A stretch of DNA of 13,401 nucleotides from JAAYZK01 sp964535025 (GCA_964535025.1 CAZHRW010000291.1:1-13401); one strand, 5' to 3'. Positions 1 through 7,498 are shown, counted from the stretch's first letter. Numbers and translations are program-made. Notes: generated by a model from the letters alone, not told the origin.

Positions 1-714
1 CGCCAGTCGGGCGGCCGCTTCCTTGACCGCCGACTCCTGGACGGCGATCTCGGTTTCGGTCGGCCCGGCCTTGAGCATGCGGAGGGTTTCCTGGGCAGCG
101 GCAAGCTCGGCCTGCGCGACTTCCATCCGCTCGCGGGCCTGGTCGACGCTCTGTTGCGAGGTGAAGTCGTCGGCGACCAGTTGCTCCTGACGCTCGTAAC
201 TGCGTCGGGACACGGCCAATGTCGCCTGCCAGCGCCGGACGCTGGCTTCGGCCTTCTCCCCTTCTTGGGGCCGAGCGCCGGCATTCAGATCGGCCAGCCT
301 CGCACGGGCGACCGCCAGCGCCGCCTCTGCCGTCAGGACTTCGGCGCGATGCACCTCGCGGTCAATCTCGACGAGCCTGTCGCCCGGTGTCACCGTCTCG
401 CCTTCGCGGCGAGGGCCTTTAACTTCGTCGCCTTCCCGCCACGGGCAATACTCGATCGGGCCTTCCTTGGTCGCGGCGATGACGACCGAGTCGGTGGCCA
501 GCACTTCGCCGCTGAGCTCGAGGCGCTGGACAATCGCGCCCCGTCGCACGGGCTGGACTTCCACCTGCAAAGGCTTGGGCTTCTTGCCCGAGTTCTGTGG
601 CGATGATCGGGCGTCCCGATTCGACAGGCCAAACCAGACGGCTGCCGCACCGGCTGCCACGACCAGCACCGCCATAATCGGCAGTATGCGTTTCACGTTC
701 TTCTTCAAGGTCAC
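1..714 (-). CDS. RND efflux periplasmic adaptor (HlyD/MFP family), N-terminal 238 residues, cut by window edge
   Basis: This is the membrane-fusion subunit of a tripartite efflux pump, which bridges the inner-membrane transporter and the outer-membrane TolC partner. Translation gives a basic N-terminus and a hydrophobic anchor or signal (about residues 9-30, ILPIMAVLVV...). A beta/lipoyl half-motif follows at about 50-120 (REGDEV, REGETV, then GDRLVEIDRE), and then a long alpha-helical hairpin (about 120-238) rich in A, E, R and Q. The frame is still open at base 1, so the second half is missing. I chose the GTG at 714 because it overlaps the upstream TGA as GTGA and has a GGAAGGAA Shine-Dalgarno sequence just upstream; a TTG two codons later (708) is the alternative. 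The lipoyl region has two successive REG(D/E)xV motifs about 10 residues apart, which looks like a small insertion. It is translationally coupled to the TolC-like gene. Substrate is unknown; metal export is inferred from context. Confidence 0.88.
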   Translation of the reverse strand, partial: MTLKKNVKRILPIMAVLVVAAGAAAVWFGLSNRDARSSPQNSGKKPKPLQVEVQPVRRGAIVQRLELSGEVLATDSVVIAATKEGPIEYCPWREGDEVKGPRREGETVTPGDRLVEIDREVHRAEVLTAEAALAVARARLADLNAGARPQEGEKAEASVRRWQATLAVSRRSYERQEQLVADDFTSQQSVDQARERMEVAQAELAAAQETLRMLKAGPTETEIAVQESAVKEAAARLA

Positions 715-2141
715 TCACTTCCTTCCGGCTCAAGCGGCTTTGCTCGCTGGGTCAAGGACCGGCCGACGGCGCGTTCCAGCCGGGCGATAGCCGTGCGCCA
801 ATCCAGCCGGGCCTGGATAAGCCGGTCCCGGGCGACGGTGCGTTGGGTTTGGGCGTCGATCAGACCGATGATCGAGCCGGTGCCGTTCTTGTATTCGCCC
901 TCGGCCACACGGGCGCTTTCCTCGGCGCTGGCGACGAATCGCTCGGCGGCAGCGATCGCCTGCGTGGCTTCGATGGCCTGCCAGTAGGCGGTCCAGACCT
1001 CCAGTTCCACGCCCTGGAGCACGATCTGCCGCGCCGCTAACGTCCGATCCAAATCGCCCTTACTGGCATGAAGCTGGTAGTTGCGGTCGAAGCCCGTGAA
1101 CAGCGGCAGCTCAATCGCGGCCCCGACAGTCCATTGTCGCCGGTCGGGCGGGAAACTCCGCCCGACCCAACCGAGACCGGTGTCCACGGCCAGCGCCGGC
1201 CAGTATCGCGATTCGGCCAAACGCACCCCCGCCTCCTGCGTGCGCACCTGAGCCAGCGCGGTTTGGAGTTCGGGGCGGTTATCGGCGGCCTCGCCGAGTA
1301 GGACCTGCACGTCGTCGATCTGTTGCTCGTAATGCGACTCGGGCAGGTCGGCGATCTGGAAGCTGGTCGAGACGGACACGCCCATCGCGCTGGCCAGATG
1401 CCCCTGGGCAACCTCGACCGCGTTCCTTGCCCGCACCAGGTTCAGTTCGGCGTCGGCCTTCTCCGTCTCGGCCCGCAGCACGTCGGATTTGCTGACCACG
1501 CCCACGCGGTAGCGCGCCTCGGCCATGCGGAGTTGGTAGTCCCGCTGGCGAACCGTCTCTTCGGCAAGTTGGCGAAAGCTCCGGGCGGCGAGCAGACGGT
1601 AGTACGACTCGACCGTCGCGAGGGCCACATCCTGCAGCGCGGCGTTGTGCCGAAAGCCCGCCGCCAGCACTTCGGCGGTCGCGGCATCCACACGGGCCTC
1701 ACGCCCGCCGCCGTCAAAGATCAGCCACCGCAGGCCGAACACGCCGTCGTAGCGATTCTGCGTGCCCAACTGCACCTCGCGGTCCAGTTGGACCGTTTCG
1801 CCGCGTGCGGCACTGGACGTGAACCCGATGGTGGGCAGGTAGTCGGCCTTGGCGCGGCCGGTACGCGCCGCAGCGGCGCGAATCCCCTGCCAGGACTCGG
1901 CCGTGCGCGGGTTGTGCTCCAGGGCGATGGTGACGCACTCGCCCACCGACAGCGTCCTGCCGACCAGTTCGGACGCGATGGTCGTCGAATCCTCCGCGGG
2001 CGATTGCTCCCCATCGACCTCGGCGAGGAACGACTGCGAGCGAGATCCCGGCAGAGCATCGAATTCACCCCACGGATCAAGGCCCGCGCAGCCACCCAGG
2101 GTGATCACGATCGGCAGACACAAAATGGTGAGCCGCCACAT
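711..2141 (-). CDS. TolC/OEP-family outer-membrane efflux lipoprotein
   Basis: This is the outer-membrane channel subunit of the efflux system. The protein has 476 residues, about the usual size for TolC, CusC or CnrC. A short signal peptide ends in a lipobox, LGGC with the acylated Cys at about residue 18, so it should be a lipid-anchored outer-membrane factor. Two OEP halves are visible. The first starts near SVGECVTIALEHNP and includes a long helix with YYRLLAARSFRQLAEE and YRVGVVSKSDVLRAE. The second runs through NRPELQTALAQVRTQEAGV, then AAIELPLFTGFDRNYQL and YKNGTGSIIGLIDAQT. These are characteristic OEP phrases. ATG at 2141 is preceded by AAGGA with a 10-base spacer; a TTG one codon upstream (2144) has a 7-base spacer and is equally possible. 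It lies 6 bases downstream of the metal-sensor-like gene's stop and overlaps the adaptor gene by 4 bases, so they are probably one transcript. Confidence 0.93.
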   Translation of the reverse strand: MWRLTILCLPIVITLGGCAGLDPWGEFDALPGSRSQSFLAEVDGEQSPAEDSTTIASELVGRTLSVGECVTIALEHNPRTAESWQGIRAAAARTGRAKADYLPTIGFTSSAARGETVQLDREVQLGTQNRYDGVFGLRWLIFDGGGREARVDAATAEVLAAGFRHNAALQDVALATVESYYRLLAARSFRQLAEETVRQRDYQLRMAEARYRVGVVSKSDVLRAETEKADAELNLVRARNAVEVAQGHLASAMGVSVSTSFQIADLPESHYEQQIDDVQVLLGEAADNRPELQTALAQVRTQEAGVRLAESRYWPALAVDTGLGWVGRSFPPDRRQWTVGAAIELPLFTGFDRNYQLHASKGDLDRTLAARQIVLQGVELEVWTAYWQAIEATQAIAAAERFVASAEESARVAEGEYKNGTGSIIGLIDAQTQRTVARDRLIQARLDWRTAIARLERAVGRSLTQRAKPLEPEGSE

Positions 2142-2147
2142 CAATAT

Positions 2148-2660
2148 TCATTCCTTCTCTCGGTGGGTACTGCGTGGTGTGGTCCCCTCCGGCAGGCCCA
2201 TCATGCGGCCTGGACCGTGACAGGCGCTGCGATGACGGATCAAGCCGAACAGTTCTTTCTGCTGCTCGGCGGTAAGCACTTGCTTCTCCGCCAAGAGATG
2301 CTTGACCACGAGTTCCTGCATTCGCTGCTGACCGGCGCGGATTTCTTCCTGCTTGGCGGCGATGGTGTTCTTGTCCGGGTTGTCGGACGCGATCTGATCG
2401 ATCAACTCGTTTCGCAGGCGGTTCAGGTCGGCGCATATCGTCTGCGTCCGAGCGCGGAACTCCGCGATGCGCGGCTCGATCCGTTGCCACTGCTCATCCG
2501 TTACATTGAGCTGGCGATGCAGTGGGCACCATATTCCCTTGTCGTCTGCTGTGCCGATCGGCCAGTGCGCTCGCGCGGCATGGATGGCCCAGACGCTGAT
2601 GAACGCGATGTTCATGGCCACGGAAAGCACGATCAGTAAGGGGGCAATCTTCTTCCACAT
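2148..2660 (-). CDS. Periplasmic heavy-metal-sensor / Spy-CnrX-like small protein
   Basis: The protein has 170 residues. A single N-terminal hydrophobic segment (about residues 5-25, IAPLLIVLSVAMNIAF) serves as anchor or signal, and a helical periplasmic domain follows. That domain has the look of the heavy-metal-resistance/Spy-CpxP fold: LTAEQQKELF near 129-138, a helix with RMQELVVKHLLAEK, and a tail HGPGRMMGL. Possible metal ligands are C45, H48, M114, H121, H143, C147 and H148; CnrX uses two His pairs plus Met, so the assignment is by analogy only. The start is ATG at 2660, two bases after the anti-sigma stop, with GGGAGGG upstream. The reading frame continues upstream to 2900, but that part is inside the anti-sigma gene and has no protein-like character. 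In Cnr-type loci this protein modulates the anti-sigma factor; here that role is inferred from gene order. Confidence 0.82.
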   Translation of the reverse strand: MWKKIAPLLIVLSVAMNIAFISVWAIHAARAHWPIGTADDKGIWCPLHRQLNVTDEQWQRIEPRIAEFRARTQTICADLNRLRNELIDQIASDNPDKNTIAAKQEEIRAGQQRMQELVVKHLLAEKQVLTAEQQKELFGLIRHRSACHGPGRMMGLPEGTTPRSTHREKE

Positions 2661-2662
2661 GG

Positions 2663-3160
2663 TCAGCGCCCTCCCTCGTTCGTGGTCGAGACGAGCGCCA
2701 GGTAGCTCTCGGCCAGCGATCCGGACGGGGCCTCGCCGAGGTAGTCGATCTGGTAGGCATCCACGGGGTCGGTTTGTGCTGCCGTCTGCGCTTGGGCGCT
2801 TGGCGATGCGGAGGTCCAGCCCATCACCACCCCGACACTTAAGCCGATGATCAGCACCGCAGCGGCGGCGGCATGCATCGGGGCTGACGTCAGACGCCAC
2901 CAGCGCATCAGGTTCCAGACGGCGACGGCCTGGGCTTCCTGCCGCTGTCGCGCGGCCGCCATCACACGAGACGCAAACCCCGACGGGATGGGCGGCGTTG
3001 GCGTACTGACGACAACGCCAGCCAAGGCGTCATACTCCGCCAGCTTCGCGCGACAAGCCGCACACTCGGCCATGTGGGCCTGCACGCCGTGGCGATCCGC
3101 CACCGGCAAGTCGCCAGCCGCAAAGCGGTTGAGTTGTTGTTGCACGTTTTCGCAGTGCAT
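2663..3160 (-). CDS. Anti-sigma factor with N-terminal zinc-finger (zf-HC2 type) and one membrane span
   Basis: This is the likely membrane anti-sigma factor that binds the ECF sigma factor encoded just upstream. Of its 165 residues, the first 40 form a zf-HC2-type module with C3 and then H29-x3-C33-x2-C36 (HMAECAACR), the ZAS signature. Residues 41-95 are a cytoplasmic linker containing PTPPIPSGF, a phrase common in such proteins. A hydrophobic stretch at about 96-114 (AAAAAVLIIGLSVGVVMGW) is the single transmembrane helix. The remaining 50 residues would be periplasmic, placing them where the next gene's sensor-like product could contact them. The ATG at 3160 has AGGAG seven bases upstream. 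It is separated from the sigma gene by 58 bases with no terminator-like structure. The signal that releases the sigma factor is unknown. Confidence 0.88.
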   Translation of the reverse strand: MHCENVQQQLNRFAAGDLPVADRHGVQAHMAECAACRAKLAEYDALAGVVVSTPTPPIPSGFASRVMAAARQRQEAQAVAVWNLMRWWRLTSAPMHAAAAAVLIIGLSVGVVMGWTSASPSAQAQTAAQTDPVDAYQIDYLGEAPSGSLAESYLALVSTTNEGGR

Positions 3161-3218
3161 CGGGTGTCTCCTATTCCAATAAACGAACAGGTCCGGGAAA
3201 TCCCCCTCGCGAAACCGA

Positions 3219-3761
3219 TCACGATTCCAGAAGATGCCGTAACTGCGGCTCCAGGGCTGACTTGGCCCGCGCCAGCAAACGCTCGACGGCCTTGACGCTT
3301 CGCCCCATCGCCTCAGCCATCTCGGCTCCGCTGAGCCCTTCGAAGTACCGCAGCACCACCGCCATGCGGTGGTCGGCGGGCAGAGAGTTCAGCGCGGCCT
3401 GGATCAGCGAATCGCGTTCGGCTTGGTCGGCCTGCACCGAAGGGGAAGGCTTGGTGTCCGGCATGTTCGGCAAGGGGTCGGCGAGAACGGGCCGCTTCTT
3501 GCGCCGGTGATCGATGCACAGCCGGGTCACAACCCGATAGAAGTAGGTGCGGAATGTGGCGGTGGGCTCGTATCGCGAGGCGGCGTCGAGAATCCGCAGA
3601 AAAGCATCCTGGGCAAGGTCCTCGGCATCGGCGGCGTCACCAGTGAAGCGATGGGCCACGCGCCACGCCTCGGCCTGGTGGCGCAGGACGATTCGCTCGA
3701 AGGCGTCCAGGTCGCCGTCGCGGACGCTCAGCATCAGCTCCTCATCGCTGGGCGTCTGCAT
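3219..3761 (-). CDS. ECF-type RNA polymerase sigma factor (sigma-70 family)
   Basis: A 180-residue protein with the two ECF domains. Region 2 spans about residues 18-90 and includes GDLDAFERIVLRHQ, DAEDLAQDAFLRIL (core binding and -10 recognition) and TFRTYFYRVVTRLCIDHRRKK. After a linker of about 30 residues, region 4 (about 118-172) shows LPADHRMAVVLRYFEGLS and then the helix-turn-helix AEMAEAMGRSVKAVERLLARAK. The length is typical for ECF factors. ATG at 3761 has an AGGAGG Shine-Dalgarno 6 bases upstream, which fixes the start. The first residues overlap the end of the small ArsR-like ORF (stop at 3742). It is directly followed by its presumed anti-sigma factor, the normal arrangement. By the Cnr analogy its target would be the downstream efflux genes and its own promoter; no ECF -35/-10 pair was clearly identified. 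Confidence 0.95.
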   Translation of the reverse strand: MQTPSDEELMLSVRDGDLDAFERIVLRHQAEAWRVAHRFTGDAADAEDLAQDAFLRILDAASRYEPTATFRTYFYRVVTRLCIDHRRKKRPVLADPLPNMPDTKPSPSVQADQAERDSLIQAALNSLPADHRMAVVLRYFEGLSGAEMAEAMGRSVKAVERLLARAKSALEPQLRHLLES

Positions 3762-3906
3762 GACGGTCCTCCTTGCCCAGCAAGAGGTAGTGGACGGCCA
3801 GCCCGACCGCGAATCCGACAGCCATGACGATCCGCACGCGCGTCTCGACGGACAGCACTTTCAGCAGCCTTGCCAAGTCTTTCGCATCGCTGTTTGATTT
3901 AGCCAC
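3742..3906 (-). pseudogene. Short ORF starting like an ArsR-family repressor, then diverging into a hydrophobic segment (54 residues)
   Basis: Read from GTG at 3906, this frame encodes about 27 residues resembling the very start of ArsR/SmtB-family regulators: AKDLARLLKVLSVETRVRIV, the helix preceding the winged helix-turn-helix. At the point where the DNA-binding domain should begin, the sequence changes to MAVGFAVGLAVHYLLLGKED, a hydrophobic run of about 17 residues, then a short polar tail and a stop at 3742, inside the sigma gene. The other two frames do not contain the missing helix-turn-helix, so a simple frameshift does not explain it; an internal deletion or a fusion is more likely. 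It could also be a real small membrane protein starting at the ATG at 3825. Its end overlaps the sigma gene's start by 20 bases, which may couple their translation. There is no good ribosome binding site for the GTG, but a promoter-like sequence places the transcript start almost on it. Confidence 0.5.
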
Positions 3907-3913
3907 TGCTAAT

Positions 3914-3942
3914 AGACTAATGACGTGTCAGCATGGCGTCAA
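3914..3942 (-). promoter_or_regulatory. Candidate promoter for the sigma/efflux gene series
   Basis: On the minus strand, TTGACG (3942-3937) and TAGTCT (3919-3914) are separated by exactly 17 bases. The -35 matches the sigma70 consensus at 5 of 6 positions; the -10 matches at only 3 of 6, including the key second A and last T. Transcription would begin close to 3907, one base before the GTG of the ArsR-like ORF, implying a leaderless message. It lies in an AT-richer patch compared with its surroundings. The evidence is base pattern only. Confidence 0.4.
3921..3930. promoter_or_regulatory. Small inverted repeat inside the promoter spacer (possible operator)
   Basis: TGAC-GT-GTCA, a perfect 4-bp dyad, sits between the proposed -35 and -10 boxes. 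Next to it, at 3909-3921, a CTAAT pentamer occurs twice with a 3-base spacer. Such a position would allow a repressor to block polymerase. The dyad is short enough to occur by chance, so this is weak on its own. Confidence 0.25.
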
Positions 3943-4052
3943 ACAGAAATCTGCAGTTGCATTCCACGCCTCCCCTGGGACACTCCGACAGCCTCGCCAG
4001 AGAAAGCGGCGACGAGACAGACGCCGAAAGCGACCATCGATGTTCATGGCGG

Positions 4053-7000
4053 TCACGCGCGGGCGGTCCGGCCTGCCGGCACGGCCGTCGGGGCCAACGC
4101 CAGCAGATCGAAGGCCGGCGGAGCCGAATCCATCCGGCGGGCAGCGGCATGGCGTCTGGCCCGCGTGGCCCGCGTGGGACGGCGGAACATCGTCGGGGCC
4201 GAGGCCATCGCCGGCGGGGCCGCGTCGCGCGCGCCGGCAGGCGCGGCCAGGAGATCGGCCGTGCGAGCGAGGGTTTCGGCGACAACGGTCCCGAAGTTTC
4301 GCTTGAGGATCATGAAATCGTCCAGGTCCACGTCGCCGTCGTAGTCGAAATCGGCCCGGCTGTCGACCAGGGGGTAATGGCCGAAGGTCGTTTTGAGGAT
4401 GGCGAAGTCGTCGAGGTCGACGTCGCCGTCGTAGTCGGCGTCGCCGGGCAGGCGGACGGAGAACGCGACGGTCAGGTCATAGTTGCCGCTGCCGCCGTCG
4501 AAGTTCAAAGCGCTGACGCTCAGAACGTACTCGTGGAGGGCTTGTGCCGTGAATATATGGGGTCCAAACGGGGCGCCCCCCTCCAGGGTCAACCCCCAGC
4601 AGCACTCGGTGCCGGTCGTCTCATCCCAGAGCACCCACTGGACCAGCAAGGAGGGATCGACGCCGTCGCCAAGCGCCATCAGACGGCCGTACCCGGCCGT
4701 GCGGGGGGCGGTGAAGCGGAAGTAGTTCAGGTCCGTCGGTCCGGTCAGCGACCCGCCGGCCCCTCCCCGGCCGTAGTCGTCAACGGGCACGACCACGGCC
4801 GTCGGGGCGTCGAGGTCCATGGAGACAGTGACAACATCGTAGGAACCGCCGCCGGGGGCGCAGGTCAGGAAGCTGTAGCGTGTATGGGCGAGGATGGACG
4901 TCGTGAGCGAGGCGGTCCCGTCCCCGTCGGCGTTGACGTCATAGGCCAGCAGGGCGCCGGTGTCGTAGTCGTACAGGCCCGCGACGGGCACCAGGGCGTC
5001 GAATGTCGCGGTGAAGGTCGCCGCGGCGTCGGGGACATCGGAGACAAACGCGTATCCAATCCAGTCTTCGGGGTCTTCCGTGCCCCGGATTCTCTGCAAG
5101 TCGCCATGGACGTCGAGGATCGGCCAGGCGTCCACGCGGACCGGCATGACCGGCGGGACGAGCTCGATGGTCTCCCATCGCAGATCGTAGGTGTTACCCG
5201 TGTTGCCGAAGTACACCCACAGGTAGTAAGTGCCCGGCGCGGCGAGCGTGCAATCGATGGTTTCATTGTCCGTCATGGACGTCGAGTGGGTCACGAACTC
5301 CCCCTGCCCGTCGTAGAGCGCCAGGTCGATGTCGCCGTCGGCGTGCGTGAACGTCAGGTCCACCGTCAGCCGCTCGTGGCCCGGCGCGACGTCGATCCTG
5401 TACCAGTCTTCGTCCTCCTGGATGCCCGGCGCGCCGCCGTAGCTGCTGAGCCACTGCCCCGCGCCGCCGGTGAAATCCCAGGCCTCCGCCAGCAGGTCGT
5501 TCGGCTCGTACGGGTCGTCGAGGGGGATGGCGTCGTCCCACCACAGGTCGTAGGTATTCCCGGCGTTGCCGAAGTACACCCTCAGATAGTAGGTTCCGTA
5601 GCTCGGCACGCGGCAGTCGATGGACTCGTTGTCTGTCTGGGAGGTCGAGTGGGTGACGAACTCCCCCTGCCAATCGTAGACGGCCAGGTCGATATCGCCG
5701 TCGGCGTGCGTGAAACGCAGGTCCACGATCAGTCGTTCGCGTGTGGCGTCGACATAGACCTTGTACCAGTCCTCATCGGCCTGGACGCCCAGGGACCCGC
5801 CGTAGCTGCTGAGCCACTGGCACTCGCCGCCGGTGAAATCCCAGGCCTGCGCAAGCGTGTTGTTCGGCTCGTAGGGATCCTCGCGCTCGGTGCCCTCCCA
5901 CCGCAGGTCGTAGAGATTCGCGGCGTTGTCGCCGAAGACCTTGAGGTAGTACGTGCCGGCGGCCGGCAGCAGGCAGTCAAGAGACTCGTCGTCGGTGTTC
6001 GAGGCGGCGGTGGTGACGAGGGTCCCGCCCTCATCATAGACCGCCAGATCGATGTCGCCCTCGGCGTGCGTGAACTCGAGATCCACCAGCAGCCGCTCGT
6101 AGCCGGGGGTGATGGTGACCTCGTACCAGTCGTCGTTCTTCTGGACGCCCCAGCCCTGTCCGTAGCTGCTGAGCCACTGGCCTTCGCGGCCGGTGAAGTC
6201 CCAGGCCTCCGCCAGCAGGTCGTTCGGCTCGTAGAAATCCTCGCGCTCCATGCCATTCCAGAAGAGGTTGTAGCTATTCCCGGTGTTGTCGCCGAAGACC
6301 TTGAGGTAGTACGTGCCGGCGGTGGGCAACAGATAGCGGAGGACCTCGTCGTTGGTGGCCGAGGCGACGGTGGTGACGAGAGTCCCGAATTCATCGTAGA
6401 GGGCCAAGTCGATGTCGCCCGCGGCGTGCTGGAACTTCAGAGACACCACCAGCCGCTCATAGTCGGGGGGGATGGTGATCTCGTAGAAGTCGTCATCCTT
6501 CTGAGAGGCCAGGGACCCGCCATACAGGTAGAGGTACGACCCGTCGCCGCCTGTGAAATCCCAGGCCTCCGCGAGCGTACTGTTCGGCTCGTAGGGGTCA
6601 TCTTCCGGGCCCTGCACGGACACGGCATACCCCCCTTGCGAGGCTCCGAAGCCGTCGACGCGGAAGTGGTAGCCGTCGTAGTCGAGCCAGCCGCTCCACG
6701 TCTCGATGCCGCCGTCGCCAAAGCCGTCGACGGTGCTGGTGAACGTGCCACCCACGGGATCGCCGGCGCCGTTGTAGAGGTTGAAGGTCGCATCCAGGTT
6801 TGCCTGCGGATCGACCGTCACCGTCCATAGGCCGGACCAGGGGACCCAGAAGGAGAAGAAGTCGTAGTCATTGACGGCGTCGATGGTGCCGTTGCTCGAG
6901 GCGCTGACGGTCCTGTAGTCGATCGTCAGTTTGCTGCTGTCCGCCTGCGGGCCGTTGATCACCATGTCGTACGCGCCCGTGTCCACGTCGTTGTAGCCTG

Positions 7001-7379
7001 CCACATCCAGCCAGTACAGGGACCCCATCGAGACGCCCGTGATGATCCTGGCGTTGTGGCCGGACCCGCTGTCATCGTCGATGATATCAGGTCCGCCCGG
7101 GCCGTCGTAAAAGGCCATCTCCGTGTCCGTGACGCCGGTGGTTTCGAAGGTTGCCGCGCCGTCGTTGTCGAACCAGACCCTCCAGGGGTCGTGATCGCCG
7201 GCCGGGTCGATGGCTTGTCCGCTGACGGTGGCGTCTCCCCACTGGTTGACGTACACGTCCAGCCCGTAGAAGGGGGCGACCGGCCAGGTGACGCTCAGCA
7301 GCAGCCTCGGTTCGAGCGGCTCGGTCAGCGGAGTTGGTTGCTGTAACGAACGCTGCGTGCGGTCCGTGCGTTCTTTCAT
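4053..7379 (-). CDS. Large secreted repeat protein: LEPR-type N-terminus, tandem PPC domains, dockerin-like repeat pair, Arg-rich tail
   Basis: The protein has 1108 residues. The N-terminus is basic and polar, followed by PLEPRLLLS (about 21-29), a motif found at the start of many planctomycete exported proteins. Residues about 40-145 and 150-257 are diverged PPC-like beta domains. Residues 261-740 are four clear copies of a 120-residue PPC (bacterial pre-peptidase C-terminal) unit, each with DxYEPN, AWDFTG, GDIDLA(V/L)YD and GTYYL(K/R)V. Two further PPC-like domains cover about 750-855 and 860-972. Residues 979-1030 contain two dockerin-like calcium loops (DADYDGDVDLDD and DFDYDGDVDLDD, acidic at positions 1, 3, 5, 9 and 12). 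The last 78 residues are Ala/Arg-rich and end with FDLLALAP. No catalytic domain is visible, so it is probably an adhesive or structural surface protein. Start ATG at 7379 has GGGA and AGGAC upstream; 27 further codons upstream remain open but look non-coding. Confidence 0.88.
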   Translation of the reverse strand: MKERTDRTQRSLQQPTPLTEPLEPRLLLSVTWPVAPFYGLDVYVNQWGDATVSGQAIDPAGDHDPWRVWFDNDGAATFETTGVTDTEMAFYDGPGGPDIIDDDSGSGHNARIITGVSMGSLYWLDVAGYNDVDTGAYDMVINGPQADSSKLTIDYRTVSASSNGTIDAVNDYDFFSFWVPWSGLWTVTVDPQANLDATFNLYNGAGDPVGGTFTSTVDGFGDGGIETWSGWLDYDGYHFRVDGFGASQGGYAVSVQGPEDDPYEPNSTLAEAWDFTGGDGSYLYLYGGSLASQKDDDFYEITIPPDYERLVVSLKFQHAAGDIDLALYDEFGTLVTTVASATNDEVLRYLLPTAGTYYLKVFGDNTGNSYNLFWNGMEREDFYEPNDLLAEAWDFTGREGQWLSSYGQGWGVQKNDDWYEVTITPGYERLLVDLEFTHAEGDIDLAVYDEGGTLVTTAASNTDDESLDCLLPAAGTYYLKVFGDNAANLYDLRWEGTEREDPYEPNNTLAQAWDFTGGECQWLSSYGGSLGVQADEDWYKVYVDATRERLIVDLRFTHADGDIDLAVYDWQGEFVTHSTSQTDNESIDCRVPSYGTYYLRVYFGNAGNTYDLWWDDAIPLDDPYEPNDLLAEAWDFTGGAGQWLSSYGGAPGIQEDEDWYRIDVAPGHERLTVDLTFTHADGDIDLALYDGQGEFVTHSTSMTDNETIDCTLAAPGTYYLWVYFGNTGNTYDLRWETIELVPPVMPVRVDAWPILDVHGDLQRIRGTEDPEDWIGYAFVSDVPDAAATFTATFDALVPVAGLYDYDTGALLAYDVNADGDGTASLTTSILAHTRYSFLTCAPGGGSYDVVTVSMDLDAPTAVVVPVDDYGRGGAGGSLTGPTDLNYFRFTAPRTAGYGRLMALGDGVDPSLLVQWVLWDETTGTECCWGLTLEGGAPFGPHIFTAQALHEYVLSVSALNFDGGSGNYDLTVAFSVRLPGDADYDGDVDLDDFAILKTTFGHYPLVDSRADFDYDGDVDLDDFMILKRNFGTVVAETLARTADLLAAPAGARDAAPPAMASAPTMFRRPTRATRARRHAAARRMDSAPPAFDLLALAPTAVPAGRTARA
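5160..6599 (-). repeat. Four tandem ~360-bp repeats encoding PPC domains
   Basis: Four direct copies with a period of 360-363 bases: about 6599-6240, 6239-5880, 5879-5520 and 5519-5160. DNA as well as protein is conserved. TTGAGGTAGTACGTGCCGGC (plus strand) occurs at 5941 and 6301, exactly 360 apart, and GTAGCTGCTGAGCCACTGG occurs in three of the copies. Copies 1 and 2 resemble each other most, as do copies 3 and 4 (both carry EFVTHSTS), which suggests duplication of a two-unit block or pairwise conversion. This is an in-gene domain expansion, not a mobile or CRISPR repeat. Confidence 0.88.
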
Positions 7380-7406
7380 CGTCCTGTTCCCTTCAAGTCG
7401 ATTGTC

Positions 7407-7425
7407 CCGCCGCCCCGGGCGGCGG
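7407..7425 (-). other. GC-only 9-bp inverted repeat just upstream of the start region
   Basis: CCGCCGCCC and GGGCGGCGG flank a single base, which would form a very stable stem of about 7 bp with a small loop. It ends 28 bases before the ATG at 7379, just above the likely ribosome binding site (GGGA/AGGAC). No T-run follows, so it is not a standard terminator. It could protect the message or influence ribosome loading. Confidence 0.4.
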
Positions 7426-7498
7426 CAGGGCTGCTTCAACAGAGGTGTCCGGCAGGTCACGGCTCAGCCCCGGGCTCGCCCTGTCGCCAGGCAGGCGG

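Noticed and set aside
1323..2639. 438-codon plus-strand frame across the TolC and sensor genes
   Set aside because: It covers the antisense of two well-supported genes and its translation has no recognisable domain; long antisense frames are expected at this GC content.
2661..2900. N-terminal extension of the metal-sensor-like protein
   Set aside because: It lies within the anti-sigma gene in another frame and is low-complexity R/P/G-rich. MWKK at 2660 starts a proper signal anchor with a ribosome binding site.
5160..6599. Regularly spaced repeats as a possible CRISPR array
   Set aside because: The period is 360 bases, the repeats are coding and in frame, and there is no short repeat-spacer structure.
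3933..6830. 965-codon open frame on the plus strand opposite the repeat protein
   Set aside because: It mirrors the minus-strand PPC repeats and is rich in V, G, E, R and A with repeats produced by the antisense of the domain array. There is no domain, and the minus frame has clear PPC and dockerin motifs.
7380..7460. 27-residue upstream extension of the repeat protein
   Set aside because: It would read through the GC-only hairpin and the ribosome binding site. MKER at 7379 starts the standard run into LEPRLLLS.
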